Below, piece after piece: positions 44,813-53,598 of a stretch of 64,000 nucleotides of DNA. Source of the stretch: Neisseria subflava. Its GTDB lineage: Bacteria > Pseudomonadota > Gammaproteobacteria > Burkholderiales > Neisseriaceae. The notes beneath the pieces were generated by a model, which was given only the letters and a program-made list of their open reading frames with translations, was not told the origin of the DNA and ran no database searches. Position numbers and translations under genes: made by a program. Each line of letters begins with the position of its first letter. The first letter of the stretch is position 1. The stretch lies in NCBI RefSeq assembly GCF_024205745.1, contig NZ_CP073117.1, positions 1,922,001-1,986,000 of the forward strand, written 5' to 3'.

Positions 44813-44982
44813 TCAAGCTCCCTTCGTAAAACACAAAGTGTATTTTTTATGTAGAAAACTAAACTCTACAAAAAATAAACACTTATATTGAGCTCACGAG
44901 AATTAGCTTGTACTAACCTTAAAATCGCAGTATCATTCGAATTCTAGCAATAAATCTAATGAAATCATACGATTGAGTTAGG

Positions 44983-45082
44983 TCTTTAGGTTTCTCATGA
45001 ATGACCTAAAGAAATTTTTAACGTATTGGCGTACGTTAAAAATCTTTCAATAGCTTGATACATTGGCGTGTATCAAGCTATT
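44983..45082. repeat. Three consecutive perfect hairpins downstream of nrdA
   Basis: Hairpin 1: TCTTTAGGT / ACCTAAAGA (44983-45011). Hairpin 2: ATTTTTAACGTA / TACGTTAAAAAT with loop TTGGCG (45014-45043). Hairpin 3: AATAGCTTGATAC / GTATCAAGCTATT with loop ATTGGCGT (45049-45082), followed by T-rich sequence. Loops 2 and 3 share TTGGCG. Hairpin 3 is a likely terminator in the plus direction; together they lie 73-172 bases beyond the nrdA stop. Confidence 0.75.
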
Positions 45083-45154
45083 TTCATTTTTTAGAAAACT
45101 TCTTATGTTCAGACGGCAGTTTAAATGCAAAAGGCCGTCTGAACTCCTTCTTTA

Positions 45155-47434
45155 TCAAATCTTACAAGCCCCACCTGCGCAGCCGTCATCTTGAATATCG
45201 GTCTGCGTATCGTCCGCACCGTCGCGTGTGTTGTGGTAGTACAGGGTTTTGACGCCGTATTTGTAGGCAGTCAGCAGGTCTTTGAGCATTTGTTTCATGG
45301 AAACTTTGTTGCCTTCGAATTTGCCCGGGTCGTAGGCGGTGTTGGCGGAAATCGATTGATCGACGAATTTTTGCATTACGCCGACGAGTTTCAGGTAGCC
45401 TTCGTTGCCCGGAAGCTGCCACAGGGTTTCGTAGGCATCTTTCAGGGTTTCAAATTCCGGTACGACTTGTTTCAAAATACCGTCTTTCGATGCTTTAACC
45501 GTTACCAATCCGCGTGGAGGCTCGATGCCGTTGGTGGCGTTGGCGATTTGCGAGCTGGTTTCAGACGGCATGAGTGCGGTCAGGGTAGAGTTGCGCAGAC
45601 CGTATTTGACGATGTCGGCGCGCAGGCTTTCCCAGTCGTAGTGCAAAGGCTCGTTGCACACGGCGTCCAAGTCTTTTTTGTAGGTGTCGATAGGCAGTCT
45701 GCCTTGCGAATAAACGGTCTGGTTGAACAACGGACATGCGCCGTATTCTTTGGCAAGGTTCACCGATGCTTTGAGCAGGTAATACTGCATGGCTTCAAAG
45801 GTGCGGTGGGTCAGGCCGAGGGCGGAGTCATCGCTGTAATGTACGCCGTTTTTCGCCAGATAGTAGGCGTAGTTGATGACGCCGATACCGAGTGTGCGGC
45901 GGTTCATGGTCGCGGTGCGTGCTGCTGCAACCGGATAGTCTTGATAATCCAGCAGGGCATCAAGTGCGCGTACGGTCAAATCGGCAAGCTCTTCCAGTTC
46001 GTCCAAGTTGTTCAATGCGCCCAAGTTGAAGGCGGACAGGGTACACAAGGCAATTTCGCCGTTCGGATCGTTGATGTTGTCCAAAGGTTTGGTCGGCAGG
46101 GCGATTTCCATGCACAAGTTGGACTGATGAACAGGCGCAACGCGTGGATCAAACGGGCTGTGCGTGTTGCAGTGATCAACGTTTTGGATGTAGATACGAC
46201 CGGTACCGGCACGCTCCTGCATCAGGGTAGAGAACAATTCTGTTGCCGGCAAAGTGCGTTTGCGGATGTTTGGGTCTTGCTCGTATTGAGTATAGAGGCG
46301 TTCGAATTCGTCTTGGTCGGCGAAGAAGGCATCATATAAACCCGGAACTTCATTCGGCGAGAACAGAGTAATGTTGCCGCCTTTAATCAAGCGGGTGTAC
46401 AGCAGGCGGTTGATTTGTACGCCGTAGTCCAGTTGGCGGATACGGTTGTCTTCTACGCCGCGGTTGTTTTTCAATACCAACAGGCTTTCGGCTTCGATGT
46501 GCCACAATGGGTAGAACAAGGTTGCCGCGCCGCCGCGTACGCCACCTTGCGAGCAGGACTTAACCGCCGCTTGGAACATTTTGAAGAATGGGATGCAGCC
46601 AGTGTGTTGTGCTTCGCCGCCCCGGATTTCACTGCCCAAGCCCCGGATACGGCCGGCGTTGATGCCGATGCCTGCGCGTTGGGAAACGTATTTCACAATC
46701 GCACTGGTGGTAGCATTGATGGAGTCGAGGCTATCGTCGCATTCAATCAATACGCAGCTTGAGAATTGACGGGTAGGCGTACGCACGCCGCTCATGATAG
46801 GTGTAGGCAACGATACTTTGAATGTGGAAACGGCATCGTAAAAGCGTTTGACGTAATCCAAGCGGGTCTCTTTCGGATATTTGCTGAAGAGACACATGGC
46901 CACCAAAATGTATAAAAACTGCGGCGTTTCATAAATTTGGCGGGTAACGCGGTTTTGAACCAGATATTTGCCTTCCAGCTGTTTCACGGCGGCATACGAG
47001 AAGGTCATATCGCGGCTGTGGTCGATATAGGCATTCAGCTCGTCGAATTCTTCGCGGCTGTAATCTGCGATGATGTGGCGGTCGTATTTGCCTGCTTCGG
47101 TCAGTTTTTTAACGTGATCGTAGAGGTGAGGCGGCTCGAATTCGCCATAAGCGATTTTGCGCAGATGGAAAATGGCGAGGCGGGCAGCCAAATATTGATA
47201 ATCGGGCGTATCTTGTGAGATCAGGTCGGCCGCGGCCTTGATGATGGTCTCATGGATGTCGTCGGTACGGATACCGTTGTAAAACTGAATATGTGATTTG
47301 AGCTCGACTTGCGATACGGAGACGTTTTGTAAGCCTTCCGTCGCCCAAGTAACAACACGGTGGATTTTGTCTAAATTGATATCTTCCAAGCGTCCGTCGC
47401 GTTTGGTTACTTTAATATTCGTTGCTGCATTCAT
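45155..47434 (-). CDS. nrdA: Ribonucleoside-diphosphate reductase class Ia, alpha subunit
   Basis: 759 residues. Order: N-terminal ATP-cone (NIKVTKRDGRLEDINLDKIHRVVTWA), the active-site Cys in RQFSSCVLIECDDSLDS near residue 226, YVSQRAGIGINAGRIRGLGSEIRGGEAQHTG, the catalytic NLCMEIALPT region near 440, the radical-transfer tyrosines, and the redox tail CAGGACKI that reloads electrons from thioredoxin or glutaredoxin. Reduces ribonucleoside diphosphates. The upstream region has two NrdR-like boxes. It is the first gene of the nrdA-nrdB group. Confidence 0.97.
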   Translation of the reverse strand: MNAATNIKVTKRDGRLEDINLDKIHRVVTWATEGLQNVSVSQVELKSHIQFYNGIRTDDIHETIIKAAADLISQDTPDYQYLAARLAIFHLRKIAYGEFEPPHLYDHVKKLTEAGKYDRHIIADYSREEFDELNAYIDHSRDMTFSYAAVKQLEGKYLVQNRVTRQIYETPQFLYILVAMCLFSKYPKETRLDYVKRFYDAVSTFKVSLPTPIMSGVRTPTRQFSSCVLIECDDSLDSINATTSAIVKYVSQRAGIGINAGRIRGLGSEIRGGEAQHTGCIPFFKMFQAAVKSCSQGGVRGGAATLFYPLWHIEAESLLVLKNNRGVEDNRIRQLDYGVQINRLLYTRLIKGGNITLFSPNEVPGLYDAFFADQDEFERLYTQYEQDPNIRKRTLPATELFSTLMQERAGTGRIYIQNVDHCNTHSPFDPRVAPVHQSNLCMEIALPTKPLDNINDPNGEIALCTLSAFNLGALNNLDELEELADLTVRALDALLDYQDYPVAAARTATMNRRTLGIGVINYAYYLAKNGVHYSDDSALGLTHRTFEAMQYYLLKASVNLAKEYGACPLFNQTVYSQGRLPIDTYKKDLDAVCNEPLHYDWESLRADIVKYGLRNSTLTALMPSETSSQIANATNGIEPPRGLVTVKASKDGILKQVVPEFETLKDAYETLWQLPGNEGYLKLVGVMQKFVDQSISANTAYDPGKFEGNKVSMKQMLKDLLTAYKYGVKTLYYHNTRDGADDTQTDIQDDGCAGGACKI

Positions 47435-47456
47435 TGTTCAGTCTTCCCATTAAAAA

Positions 47457-47472
47457 ACACAAGATACGGTAT
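47457..47472 (-). promoter_or_regulatory. NrdR-like box, promoter-proximal to nrdA
   Basis: ACACAAGATACGGTAT (minus strand ATACCGTATCTTGTGT) matches the 16-bp NrdR consensus ACACWATATWTTGTGT at 13 positions by my count if C is allowed at position 10. It lies 22 bp before the nrdA ATG. Confidence 0.65.
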
Positions 47473-47488
47473 GTGATTGCTTTGAACG

Positions 47489-47504
47489 GCACAATATAAT
47501 GTAT
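47489..47504 (-). promoter_or_regulatory. NrdR-like box, distal to nrdA
   Basis: GCACAATATAATGTAT (minus strand ATACATTATATTGTGC) matches the NrdR consensus at 13 of 16 positions. It starts exactly 32 bp from the first box, three helical turns, the usual spacing for paired NrdR sites. Confidence 0.65.
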
Positions 47505-47772
47505 TTTTCTTTGTTTAACTAGACTTGACAATGCGCTTTTTTCGGGGTGTGGATTAGGGGATGAGAGGCTTAAACTAGATTTTATCTGGCTTTGTGGCGA
47601 TTTGGCATTATTTTGCGTTTGCATCACATTTGGCCAGACATTGGCTAGAGGCTTATGAAATAAAGAAATTTATATTCAGGTTTTGTCTAAATGGAAGGTG
47701 TGTTAAATTTTGCAAAGCAAGTAGTATGATGTAGTAATTAACCACATTTTTGTCATGTAAAAAATGGGCGTT
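47505..47772. other. Intergenic stretch between nrdA and the exported-protein gene
   Basis: Upstream of the NrdR boxes I see AT-rich sequence with no gene, repeat or uptake sequence. Confidence 0.5.
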
Positions 47773-47800
47773 TTGCCGGTGCCCTGGCGAAACATATAAT
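47773..47800 (+). promoter_or_regulatory. Promoter of the small exported protein gene
   Basis: TTGCCG (47773-47778), 16-bp spacer, then TATAAT (47795-47800). The start codon follows 25 bases later with a perfect AGGAGG between. Confidence 0.6.
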
Positions 47801-47825
47801 GGAAAAACTATTTAGGAGGCGAATC

Positions 47826-48158
47826 ATGTTAATGTTGAAAAATTTAGGTTCCGCACTGGCGGCGGTTGTCGTATTGAGCTTGGGTACTTATTCTACCGAA
47901 GCGGCGGCCAAACCGCATGGCCATCATGTGAGCAAACACCAGCATGCGAAGAAAAACAAATTGCATCCTGCTTGCAAGAGATACCTTGAGCGCCGTGCTG
48001 CTTGGTATCGCTATAAAGGCAACAAGGCCGAGTTAAGGGAAAACCGAAAAGCGGCAAAAGCGTTCCGCGGTTTGCCTTATGCCGAGCAAAAAATTCAATG
48101 CCAAGCTGCTTATCAGGCATTTGATGATTTTGATCACGGCAAATTCCGCCGCCGTTAA
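47826..48158 (+). CDS. Small exported basic protein, function unknown
   Basis: 110 residues from ATG 47826, 6 bases after AGGAGG; ATG 47832 is an alternative. Signal peptide MLMLKNLGSALAAVVVLSLGTYSTEAAA. The mature part is His/Lys rich at first (KPHGHHVSKHQHAKKNKLHP), then Arg-rich helices with two Cys (PACKRYLERR, KIQCQAAYQAF) that could pair. The His cluster could bind metal, but this is speculation. Not recognised as a known family. Confidence 0.75.
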   Translation: MLMLKNLGSALAAVVVLSLGTYSTEAAAKPHGHHVSKHQHAKKNKLHPACKRYLERRAAWYRYKGNKAELRENRKAAKAFRGLPYAEQKIQCQAAYQAFDDFDHGKFRRR

Positions 48159-48173
48159 TCGTCTGATTTGAAC

Positions 48174-48204
48174 AAAGGCCGTCTGAATGTTTCAGACGGC
48201 CTTT
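48174..48204. terminator. Bidirectional uptake-sequence hairpin between the exported-protein gene and queH
   Basis: AAAGGCCGTCTGAA and TTTCAGACGGCCTTT with a very short loop; the flanking genes converge. Confidence 0.85.
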
Positions 48205-48209
48205 GATAT

Positions 48210-48944
48210 TTATTTCTCAACAATGATTTTGTTTTCGGCTTGAGGCTCGTATTGGGTAGATTCATCACCGTAATACAATACGCCCAGCTTGATGGGTATG
48301 CGGCCTTGCGATTTGCGGTGGGCATTGGAGTCGCGCAGGGAGTAGGCGCAACCGCAATATTCTTGTTGGTAGAAATGCTCGCGCTTGCTGATTTCAATCA
48401 TGCGTGCGCTGCCGCCGCCTTTGCGCCAGTTGAAATCCCAATAAACCAAGTCATCGTACGGCTCGGCGGCGCGATGGCCGCAGCCGTTGATCTGTTTCAT
48501 GTCTTTCCAGCGTGAAATGCCCAGTGAGCTGGTGAAAACATGGAAGCCGTTTTCATGGGCGTATTGCGCCGCTTTTTCAAAACGCATATCGAAACACATG
48601 GTACAGCGGATACCGCGTTCGGGTTCAAATTCCATGCCTTTGGCTTTGGCAAACCATTCTTTGCGGTCGTTTTCGTAGTCGTCGTCTTTATCGACAAAGG
48701 GGATGCCGAATTTGTCCGCAAAGCGCATGTTTTCTTCTTTGCGCAACATATATTCTTTGTGCGGATGGATATTGGGGTTGTAAAAATAAATGGTGTAGTC
48801 GATGCCGCTGGCAAGCATGGCTTCCATCACTTCGCCGGAACATGGGGCGCAGCAGGAATGCAGCAGGACTTTTTTATGGCCGCCCGGCGGAACGAGAATA
48901 GGGCGGTCAATATCGGTAACGATGGGAGTGTTTAATTCGGTCAT
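48210..48944 (-). CDS. queH: Epoxyqueuosine reductase QueH
   Basis: 244 residues; reduces epoxyqueuosine to queuosine in tRNA, the non-cobalamin alternative to QueG. Two cysteine pairs characteristic of QueH are visible: [15 protein letters not shown] near residue 30 and [15 protein letters not shown] near 117, plus YYCGC-like [13 protein letters not shown]. These hold iron-sulphur and iron. The [17 protein letters not shown] block is typical of the PP-loop-like DUF208 family. Confidence 0.93.
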   Translation of the reverse strand: MTELNTPIVTDIDRPILVPPGGHKKVLLHSCCAPCSGEVMEAMLASGIDYTIYFYNPNIHPHKEYMLRKEENMRFADKFGIPFVDKDDDYENDRKEWFAKAKGMEFEPERGIRCTMCFDMRFEKAAQYAHENGFHVFTSSLGISRWKDMKQINGCGHRAAEPYDDLVYWDFNWRKGGGSARMIEISKREHFYQQEYCGCAYSLRDSNAHRKSQGRIPIKLGVLYYGDESTQYEPQAENKIIVEK

Positions 48945-49056
48945 GGTTGGATTCTATTTATTGTTAAGTGTTTCAGACGGCCTTAGGTATTGGGGCCGTC
49001 TGAAATATAAGATGAAGCGTATATTTTAACAGAGCTACACTTTATGGAACAGTTTG

Positions 49057-50499
49057 CTACTGCTTTTTCTTTTCGTTCAATGGTTTGAACTCTTGCGCAT
49101 CCGGAGGCGGGGCTGCGAAGATGGTGTCTGGATTGGGGTGTGCCGCAAATTCTGCCAGCAGGTTGCGATAGTCCAGCGACTGCTTCATCAGTTCGGCAGC
49201 GGCGGTACGCAGATTGTCCACGTCTTCCGGCGGCAGATAGAAACTGGTCGGAATATTCAATACCTTGTCCCTCAGCTGAGATGGCGGAAGGTCTTTGAGG
49301 TTGAGGCTGACGAAGGAGAAGCTGATGCCGTCGGTTTGTTTGTCTTTATTCCACTGATCGACGAAGGTACGGAAACGGCGCAGGGATTCTTGCGAGTTTT
49401 GGTCGATGGGGATATTGACGATGGAGGAGACGACGTCGCGGAAACCGGGAACGGCCGCGGTTTTGTCCAAATTGCTGCTGACTTGGTTTTGCGCATTGAC
49501 GTTGATGACGACGATATGGCGGATGTTGTTTTGCAGGATTTTGTTTGTCAGAATTTTTTCAGGATACATCTCCGTCATGTCCAAAAGGTTGCGCATGCCC
49601 AGATTGTCGGTCAAGCCGCCGTCGATAAGGTGGATGTAGGGACGGTTTTTGCTGTCGCTGTATTTTTGGAAACGCTCGAGAAATTCTTTTTGGGTTTGCA
49701 GTTGTTTTTTACCGGCTTCGCTGTCGGAGACAAGTTGCAGCGGCGGCGTGTATTGGCAATGGCCGCCATTGTTATTGAGCGTAATCGGTGCAAACACCAT
49801 AGGTACGGAGCTTGACGCGGCAACGGCGCGGGCAAGTCGCAAGTCGCCCAAGTCGATACACATCGGGTCGAAATATTCTTGCGTGAAATTAAAACGCTCG
49901 CCTATGCCCATATCGGTGGCGGAAATGATGGCAAACGGGCCTTTAGCATTTTTTTCCAAATCTCGGAAAGTGGTTTTGCCGAAAAGGTAGTTTTCAAACT
50001 GCTCCTGTAACAGATCGCCGCGTCCGTATTCAGGCGAGGCCAGTCGGGGCAGATTGGACATGGAAAATGCTTGTTTGACAACTTGTCGTTGGAAGTTTTG
50101 GTGTAGGAAACGTTTATAAAACAAGGGAATGGTTTCTTCGCCCTTGAGTGCAAAGTACGCAGCCAAAACCGAGCCACCGGATACGCCGACCACCACATCG
50201 ACATTCGACATCAAAGATTGTTTTTTGCCGCCGATGGTAATCTGCTGCTTATGAAGCTGCTCCAACACGCCATAACCCAAGGCCGCCGCGCGCGTACCGC
50301 CACCTGAAAACATCAACACAATAAGCGTATCGTCTTCGTCGTTGCGCTGAAGCCGGCTGGTTTCAAAGCGGTAGCCGCGTTGCAGGTCGACCGTATCAAT
50401 ACCGGCGACAGGCTGATATTTCACCAGCGAGCAGGCGGATAATAGGGCTGCGGAGAGCAGGGAAAGGGCGGATTTAAAGGGGAATTTCGGCATAAACAC
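49057..50499 (-). CDS. Patatin-like phospholipase lipoprotein
   Basis: 480 residues. Lipoprotein signal ending LLSAC (Cys22 from ATG 50499; ATG 50493 may be the true start). Patatin features: oxyanion GGGTRAAALGYGVLE near residue 66, the nucleophile motif GVSGGS near 108, and the dyad aspartate in DGGLTDNLGMRNL near 298. A Ser-Asp lipid acyl hydrolase facing the periplasm or outer membrane. No obvious partner gene. The C-terminus has a helical tail without membrane segments. Confidence 0.9.
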   Translation of the reverse strand: MFMPKFPFKSALSLLSAALLSACSLVKYQPVAGIDTVDLQRGYRFETSRLQRNDEDDTLIVLMFSGGGTRAAALGYGVLEQLHKQQITIGGKKQSLMSNVDVVVGVSGGSVLAAYFALKGEETIPLFYKRFLHQNFQRQVVKQAFSMSNLPRLASPEYGRGDLLQEQFENYLFGKTTFRDLEKNAKGPFAIISATDMGIGERFNFTQEYFDPMCIDLGDLRLARAVAASSSVPMVFAPITLNNNGGHCQYTPPLQLVSDSEAGKKQLQTQKEFLERFQKYSDSKNRPYIHLIDGGLTDNLGMRNLLDMTEMYPEKILTNKILQNNIRHIVVINVNAQNQVSSNLDKTAAVPGFRDVVSSIVNIPIDQNSQESLRRFRTFVDQWNKDKQTDGISFSFVSLNLKDLPPSQLRDKVLNIPTSFYLPPEDVDNLRTAAAELMKQSLDYRNLLAEFAAHPNPDTIFAAPPPDAQEFKPLNEKKKQ

Positions 50500-50633
50500 A
50501 GGCCAGTCGGTTGTTCATTCAAAACGGATTATAAAGGTTTTCAGACGGCCTTTATAGAAGGCGGATATTCAGACGGCCTTTTTGCGTCGATTTTCCGTTA
50601 TAATCGACACAATCTTTATCTTTCCAAACCCTT

Positions 50634-51377
50634 ATGGCGCAACCAAACCGCATCAACCACGAACCTATCTTTCTGCTTGCTTCCGCCCCATGGCGCGAGA
50701 GCAGCTTGTGGGTGGAGGCTTTCAGCCGCCGTTATGGGCGGGTAGCTTTGTTGGCCAGAAGCGCGCGCAAACGGCAGAGCGAATTGCGCGGCGTGTTGGT
50801 TCCGTTTGTACCGGTGAGTGCGTCTTGGTATGGTTCGCAAGAGTTGAAGACCCTGCATCGCGCCGAATGGATAGGCGGGTGGCCGCAGCCGCAGGGCAGG
50901 GCTTTGTTCAGCGGATTGTATGTGAACGAGTTGATGCTGAAGTTGACTGTCCGCGAAGACCCGTTGCCCGAGCTTTATGATGTTTTGGCGGAAACCATGA
51001 AAACCATTTGTTGCGAGGCCAACCATATTGCCGCTTTGCGCCGTTTTGAATGGTCGCTGCTGACACGCTTGGGCTTTGCCCCCGATTTGTTTCATGACGG
51101 CAACGGCAATGAAATCAACGGCGAAGAAACTTATTGGCTCACACCTGAAGAGGCTGTGGTGCCTTTGGCCGAGGCCGACCGTTTCCATGTGCTCAATAAG
51201 GGCGTTGCCATATTGGGTGCGACTTTAATCGATTTGAGGGAAGGCAGTTTCGTTCATCAGGAAAGTCTGGGGCAGGCTTTGAAAGTAACGCGGCTTTTGA
51301 TTGACAACCTTCTACCCGAGGGCATCAAGTCTCGGCAGGTTTTGCAGCAGTTGCAGCAGTTTGGTTTGGGCAGTTGA
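50634..51377 (+). CDS. recO: DNA repair protein RecO
   Basis: 247 residues. N-terminal OB-fold (EPIFLLASAPWRESSLWVEAFSRRYGRVALLARSARKRQSELRG) and helical C-terminal part (YVNELMLKLTVREDPLPELYDVLAETM). It loads RecA with RecR in RecF-pathway recombination; relevant for transformation and repair in Neisseria. It lacks the zinc finger of some RecO proteins. First of a plus-strand group with pdxJ, acpS and mutT, as RecO-PdxJ-AcpS in other proteobacteria. Confidence 0.92.
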   Translation: MAQPNRINHEPIFLLASAPWRESSLWVEAFSRRYGRVALLARSARKRQSELRGVLVPFVPVSASWYGSQELKTLHRAEWIGGWPQPQGRALFSGLYVNELMLKLTVREDPLPELYDVLAETMKTICCEANHIAALRRFEWSLLTRLGFAPDLFHDGNGNEINGEETYWLTPEEAVVPLAEADRFHVLNKGVAILGATLIDLREGSFVHQESLGQALKVTRLLIDNLLPEGIKSRQVLQQLQQFGLGS

Positions 51378-51445
51378 ATTTTTTCAGACGGCCTTTGATA
51401 GGTAATGACTCAGGCCGTCTGAAACCTTAAAGAAAGGACATTATT

Positions 51446-52174
51446 ATGTTGTTAGGCGTAAACATCGACCATATTGCCACCGTCCGCAATGCGCGCGGTA
51501 CGATTTATCCCAGCCCTGTCGAAGCGGCGCTGATTGCGGAAACCCACGGTGCAGATTTGATTACCATGCACTTGCGTGAAGACCGCCGCCATATTAAAGA
51601 TGCGGACGTGTTCGCCGTTAAAAACGCCATCCGCACGCGCCTGAATTTGGAAATGGCGCTGACGGAAGAAATGCTGGAAAACGCACTCAACGTCATGCCG
51701 GAAGATGTGTGCCTCGTGCCTGAAAAACGTCAAGAAGTGACCACCGAAGGCGGTTTGGACGTATTGGCGCAACAGGATAAAGTGGCCGAGTTCACCAAAA
51801 TCCTGACCGACGCAGGCATCCGCGTGTCCTTGTTTATCGATGCCGACAACGCACAAATCCAAGCCGCCCATGATGTCGGCGCGCCCGTTATTGAGTTGCA
51901 CACCGGCGCATATGCCGATGCGCACAGCCACGCCGAGCAAATGAAACAATTCGAGCATATTCAAAACGGCGCGCATTACGCCAGCGATTTGGGTTTGGTC
52001 GTTAACGCCGGACACGGCCTGACCATTCACAACGTTACGCCGATTGCTCAAATCCTCGCCATCCGTGAGTTGAACATCGGCCATTCGCTGATTTCCCAAG
52101 CACTCTTCCTCGGCCTGCCTGAAGCTGTCCGCCAAATGAAGGAAGTCATGTTCAGAGCCAGAATGCTGCCTTAA
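51446..52174 (+). CDS. pdxJ: Pyridoxine 5'-phosphate synthase
   Basis: 242 residues; condenses 3-amino-2-oxopropyl phosphate with 1-deoxyxylulose 5-phosphate. Visible: [17 protein letters not shown] at the start, [14 protein letters not shown] near residue 48, the Glu/Lys region [28 protein letters not shown] and the phosphate-binding [12 protein letters not shown] and [14 protein letters not shown] 51446 follows AAAGGAC. With pdxH it completes B6 synthesis. Confidence 0.96.
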   Translation: MLLGVNIDHIATVRNARGTIYPSPVEAALIAETHGADLITMHLREDRRHIKDADVFAVKNAIRTRLNLEMALTEEMLENALNVMPEDVCLVPEKRQEVTTEGGLDVLAQQDKVAEFTKILTDAGIRVSLFIDADNAQIQAAHDVGAPVIELHTGAYADAHSHAEQMKQFEHIQNGAHYASDLGLVVNAGHGLTIHNVTPIAQILAIRELNIGHSLISQALFLGLPEAVRQMKEVMFRARMLP

Positions 52175-52262
52175 CGGCATCAGCCATACCGGCTAAGGCA
52201 ATTGGCTTTGGCCGGTATTCACACTTTCAGACGGCCTGACTATTTAAACAAGGAGCAGACCC

Positions 52263-52640
52263 ATGATTTACGGAATCGGTACAGACATTGTTTCCCTCAA
52301 ACGCATTATCCGCCTGAACAAAAAATTCGGACTGGCATTTGCGCAACGCATTCTCAGCCCGGAAGAGCTGTTGGAATTTCCGCAGGCAGGCAAACCGGTC
52401 AATTATCTTGCCAAACGCTTTGCCGCCAAAGAGGCTTTTGCCAAAGCCGTCGGTACGGGCATACGCGGCGTGGTGTCTTTCCGCAATATCGGTGTCGGAC
52501 ATGATGCATTGGGCAAACCTGAGTTATTTTTTGCACCGGCTTTGACCAAATGGCTGGCAGAGCAGGGTATCCGCAGCTGTCATCTCAGTATGAGCGATGA
52601 AGAGGATACCGTTATGGCTTTTGTCATTGCGGAAAAATAA
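52263..52640 (+). CDS. acpS: Holo-[acyl-carrier-protein] synthase
   Basis: 125 residues; transfers 4'-phosphopantetheine from CoA to apo-ACP. The two signature motifs are IYGIGTDIVSLKRI at the start and FAAKEAFAKAVGTGI near residue 56; the ending HLSMSDEEDTVMAFVI is normal. ATG 52263 follows AAGGAGCAG. Downstream partner of pdxJ, the same order as in E. coli. Confidence 0.95.
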   Translation: MIYGIGTDIVSLKRIIRLNKKFGLAFAQRILSPEELLEFPQAGKPVNYLAKRFAAKEAFAKAVGTGIRGVVSFRNIGVGHDALGKPELFFAPALTKWLAEQGIRSCHLSMSDEEDTVMAFVIAEK

Positions 52641-52790
52641 GGTCGGATTTAAGTATTCTGAAATAGAAAATCCTTTTCAGACGGCCTGAAGGGTTAGGTA
52701 TTTGTTGAAGGTCGGGCGTATAGGCCCGACATCGTTTTTGTACGCATAAATCGGCAGGTGTCGCCGCCTGCCGCATATAAGAATAATCTC

Positions 52791-53597
52791 ATGATGACTG
52801 AAGACACACGTCCCTTGGTGCAAGTGGTTGCCGGGATTTTGCTCGACCCAAACGGCCGCTACCTGCTCAGTTCCCGCCCTGAGGGTAAACCGTATGCCGG
52901 CTATTGGGAATTTGCCGGCGGCAAGGTGGAAGCCGGCGAAAGCGATTTTCAAGCCTTGCAACGCGAGTTTGAAGAAGAACTCGGCATCCGTATCCTTGCC
53001 GCTACGCCGTGGCTGACGAAAGTCCATTCCTACGAACACGCACATGTACGCCTGCATTTTTTATGGGTGGAAGCTGACCAATGGGAGGGCGAAATCCAAT
53101 CGAGGGAAGGGCAGAAATGGGCATGGCAAAAGGCAGGGGATTTTACCGTTGCGCCGATGCTGCCTGCCAATAGCGCATTGTTACGCTCCCTCTCTATTCC
53201 GCGCCAGCTTCAAGGCCGTCTGAAAAGCGGCTTGAGCGGTCAAAACAACATGGGCGAATATCATGTTGTACCATATCTGTCGGCTCAGCATCAAACTGCC
53301 TCTGCCGTATTGCTGGATTTTGCCGATTGGCAACAAGGCAAGCCGATAGAAGCGCCCAGCGTGTGGCCAATCATTGAAAACGCCGAACAATGGCAACAGG
53401 TGCAAAATGCCGATGCTGTCGTATGGAAAGTAGCGAATGAAGCTGCAGCCAAGCAAGTTGTCGATATTTTGGCGCAAGGCGTGCCTATGCCGTTGATTGC
53501 GGCTGCTCCAGAAAGTATGGTTTCCATTTATCGCGAACAGTGGCAGAGCATGGGTGTGCATGCTGTTTTGACCGATAATGACATTGAGGCCGTCTGA
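52791..53597 (+). CDS. Nudix hydrolase, MutT type with C-terminal extra domain
   Basis: 268 residues from ATG 52791. The Nudix box GGKVEAGESDFQALQREFEEELGI is complete in residues 40-63, within a MutT-like domain (residues 1-130) expected to cleave 8-oxo-dGTP. About 135 further residues form a second domain of unclear type (VWPIIENAEQWQQVQNADAVVWKV), possibly a degenerate TIM-barrel resembling ThiE-linked MutT fusions. The junction contains an uptake sequence read QGRLKS. The stop codon is inside another uptake sequence (DIEAV-stop). Confidence 0.85.
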   Translation: MMTEDTRPLVQVVAGILLDPNGRYLLSSRPEGKPYAGYWEFAGGKVEAGESDFQALQREFEEELGIRILAATPWLTKVHSYEHAHVRLHFLWVEADQWEGEIQSREGQKWAWQKAGDFTVAPMLPANSALLRSLSIPRQLQGRLKSGLSGQNNMGEYHVVPYLSAQHQTASAVLLDFADWQQGKPIEAPSVWPIIENAEQWQQVQNADAVVWKVANEAAAKQVVDILAQGVPMPLIAAAPESMVSIYREQWQSMGVHAVLTDNDIEAV

Positions 53598-53598
53598 A

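Larger units (their letters stand above)
44651..45154. other. nrdA-nrdB spacer, 504 bp
   Basis: The spacer contains, in transcription order (minus strand): an uptake-sequence inverted pair (45107-45144), three perfect hairpins (44983-45082), an AT-rich part with a weak NrdR-like sequence (44831-44846, ACACAAAGTGTATTTT), a 32-codon ORF (44714-44812) and a terminator (44666-44698). nrdA and nrdB usually sit close together in other bacteria, so this spacer is unusually large and structured. Confidence 0.7.

Noticed and set aside
44831-44846. NrdR box for nrdB (ACACAAAGTGTATTTT)
   Set aside because: It matches the consensus at only about 12 positions and lacks a partner at the right spacing; mentioned as weak only.
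45191-46339. 382-codon open frame antisense to nrdA
   Set aside because: Shadow of a conserved gene; low-complexity hydrophobic translation typical of the opposite strand.
50536-50580. Terminator between recO and the patatin gene
   Set aside because: The two uptake sequences there are in the same orientation, so they do not form a hairpin.
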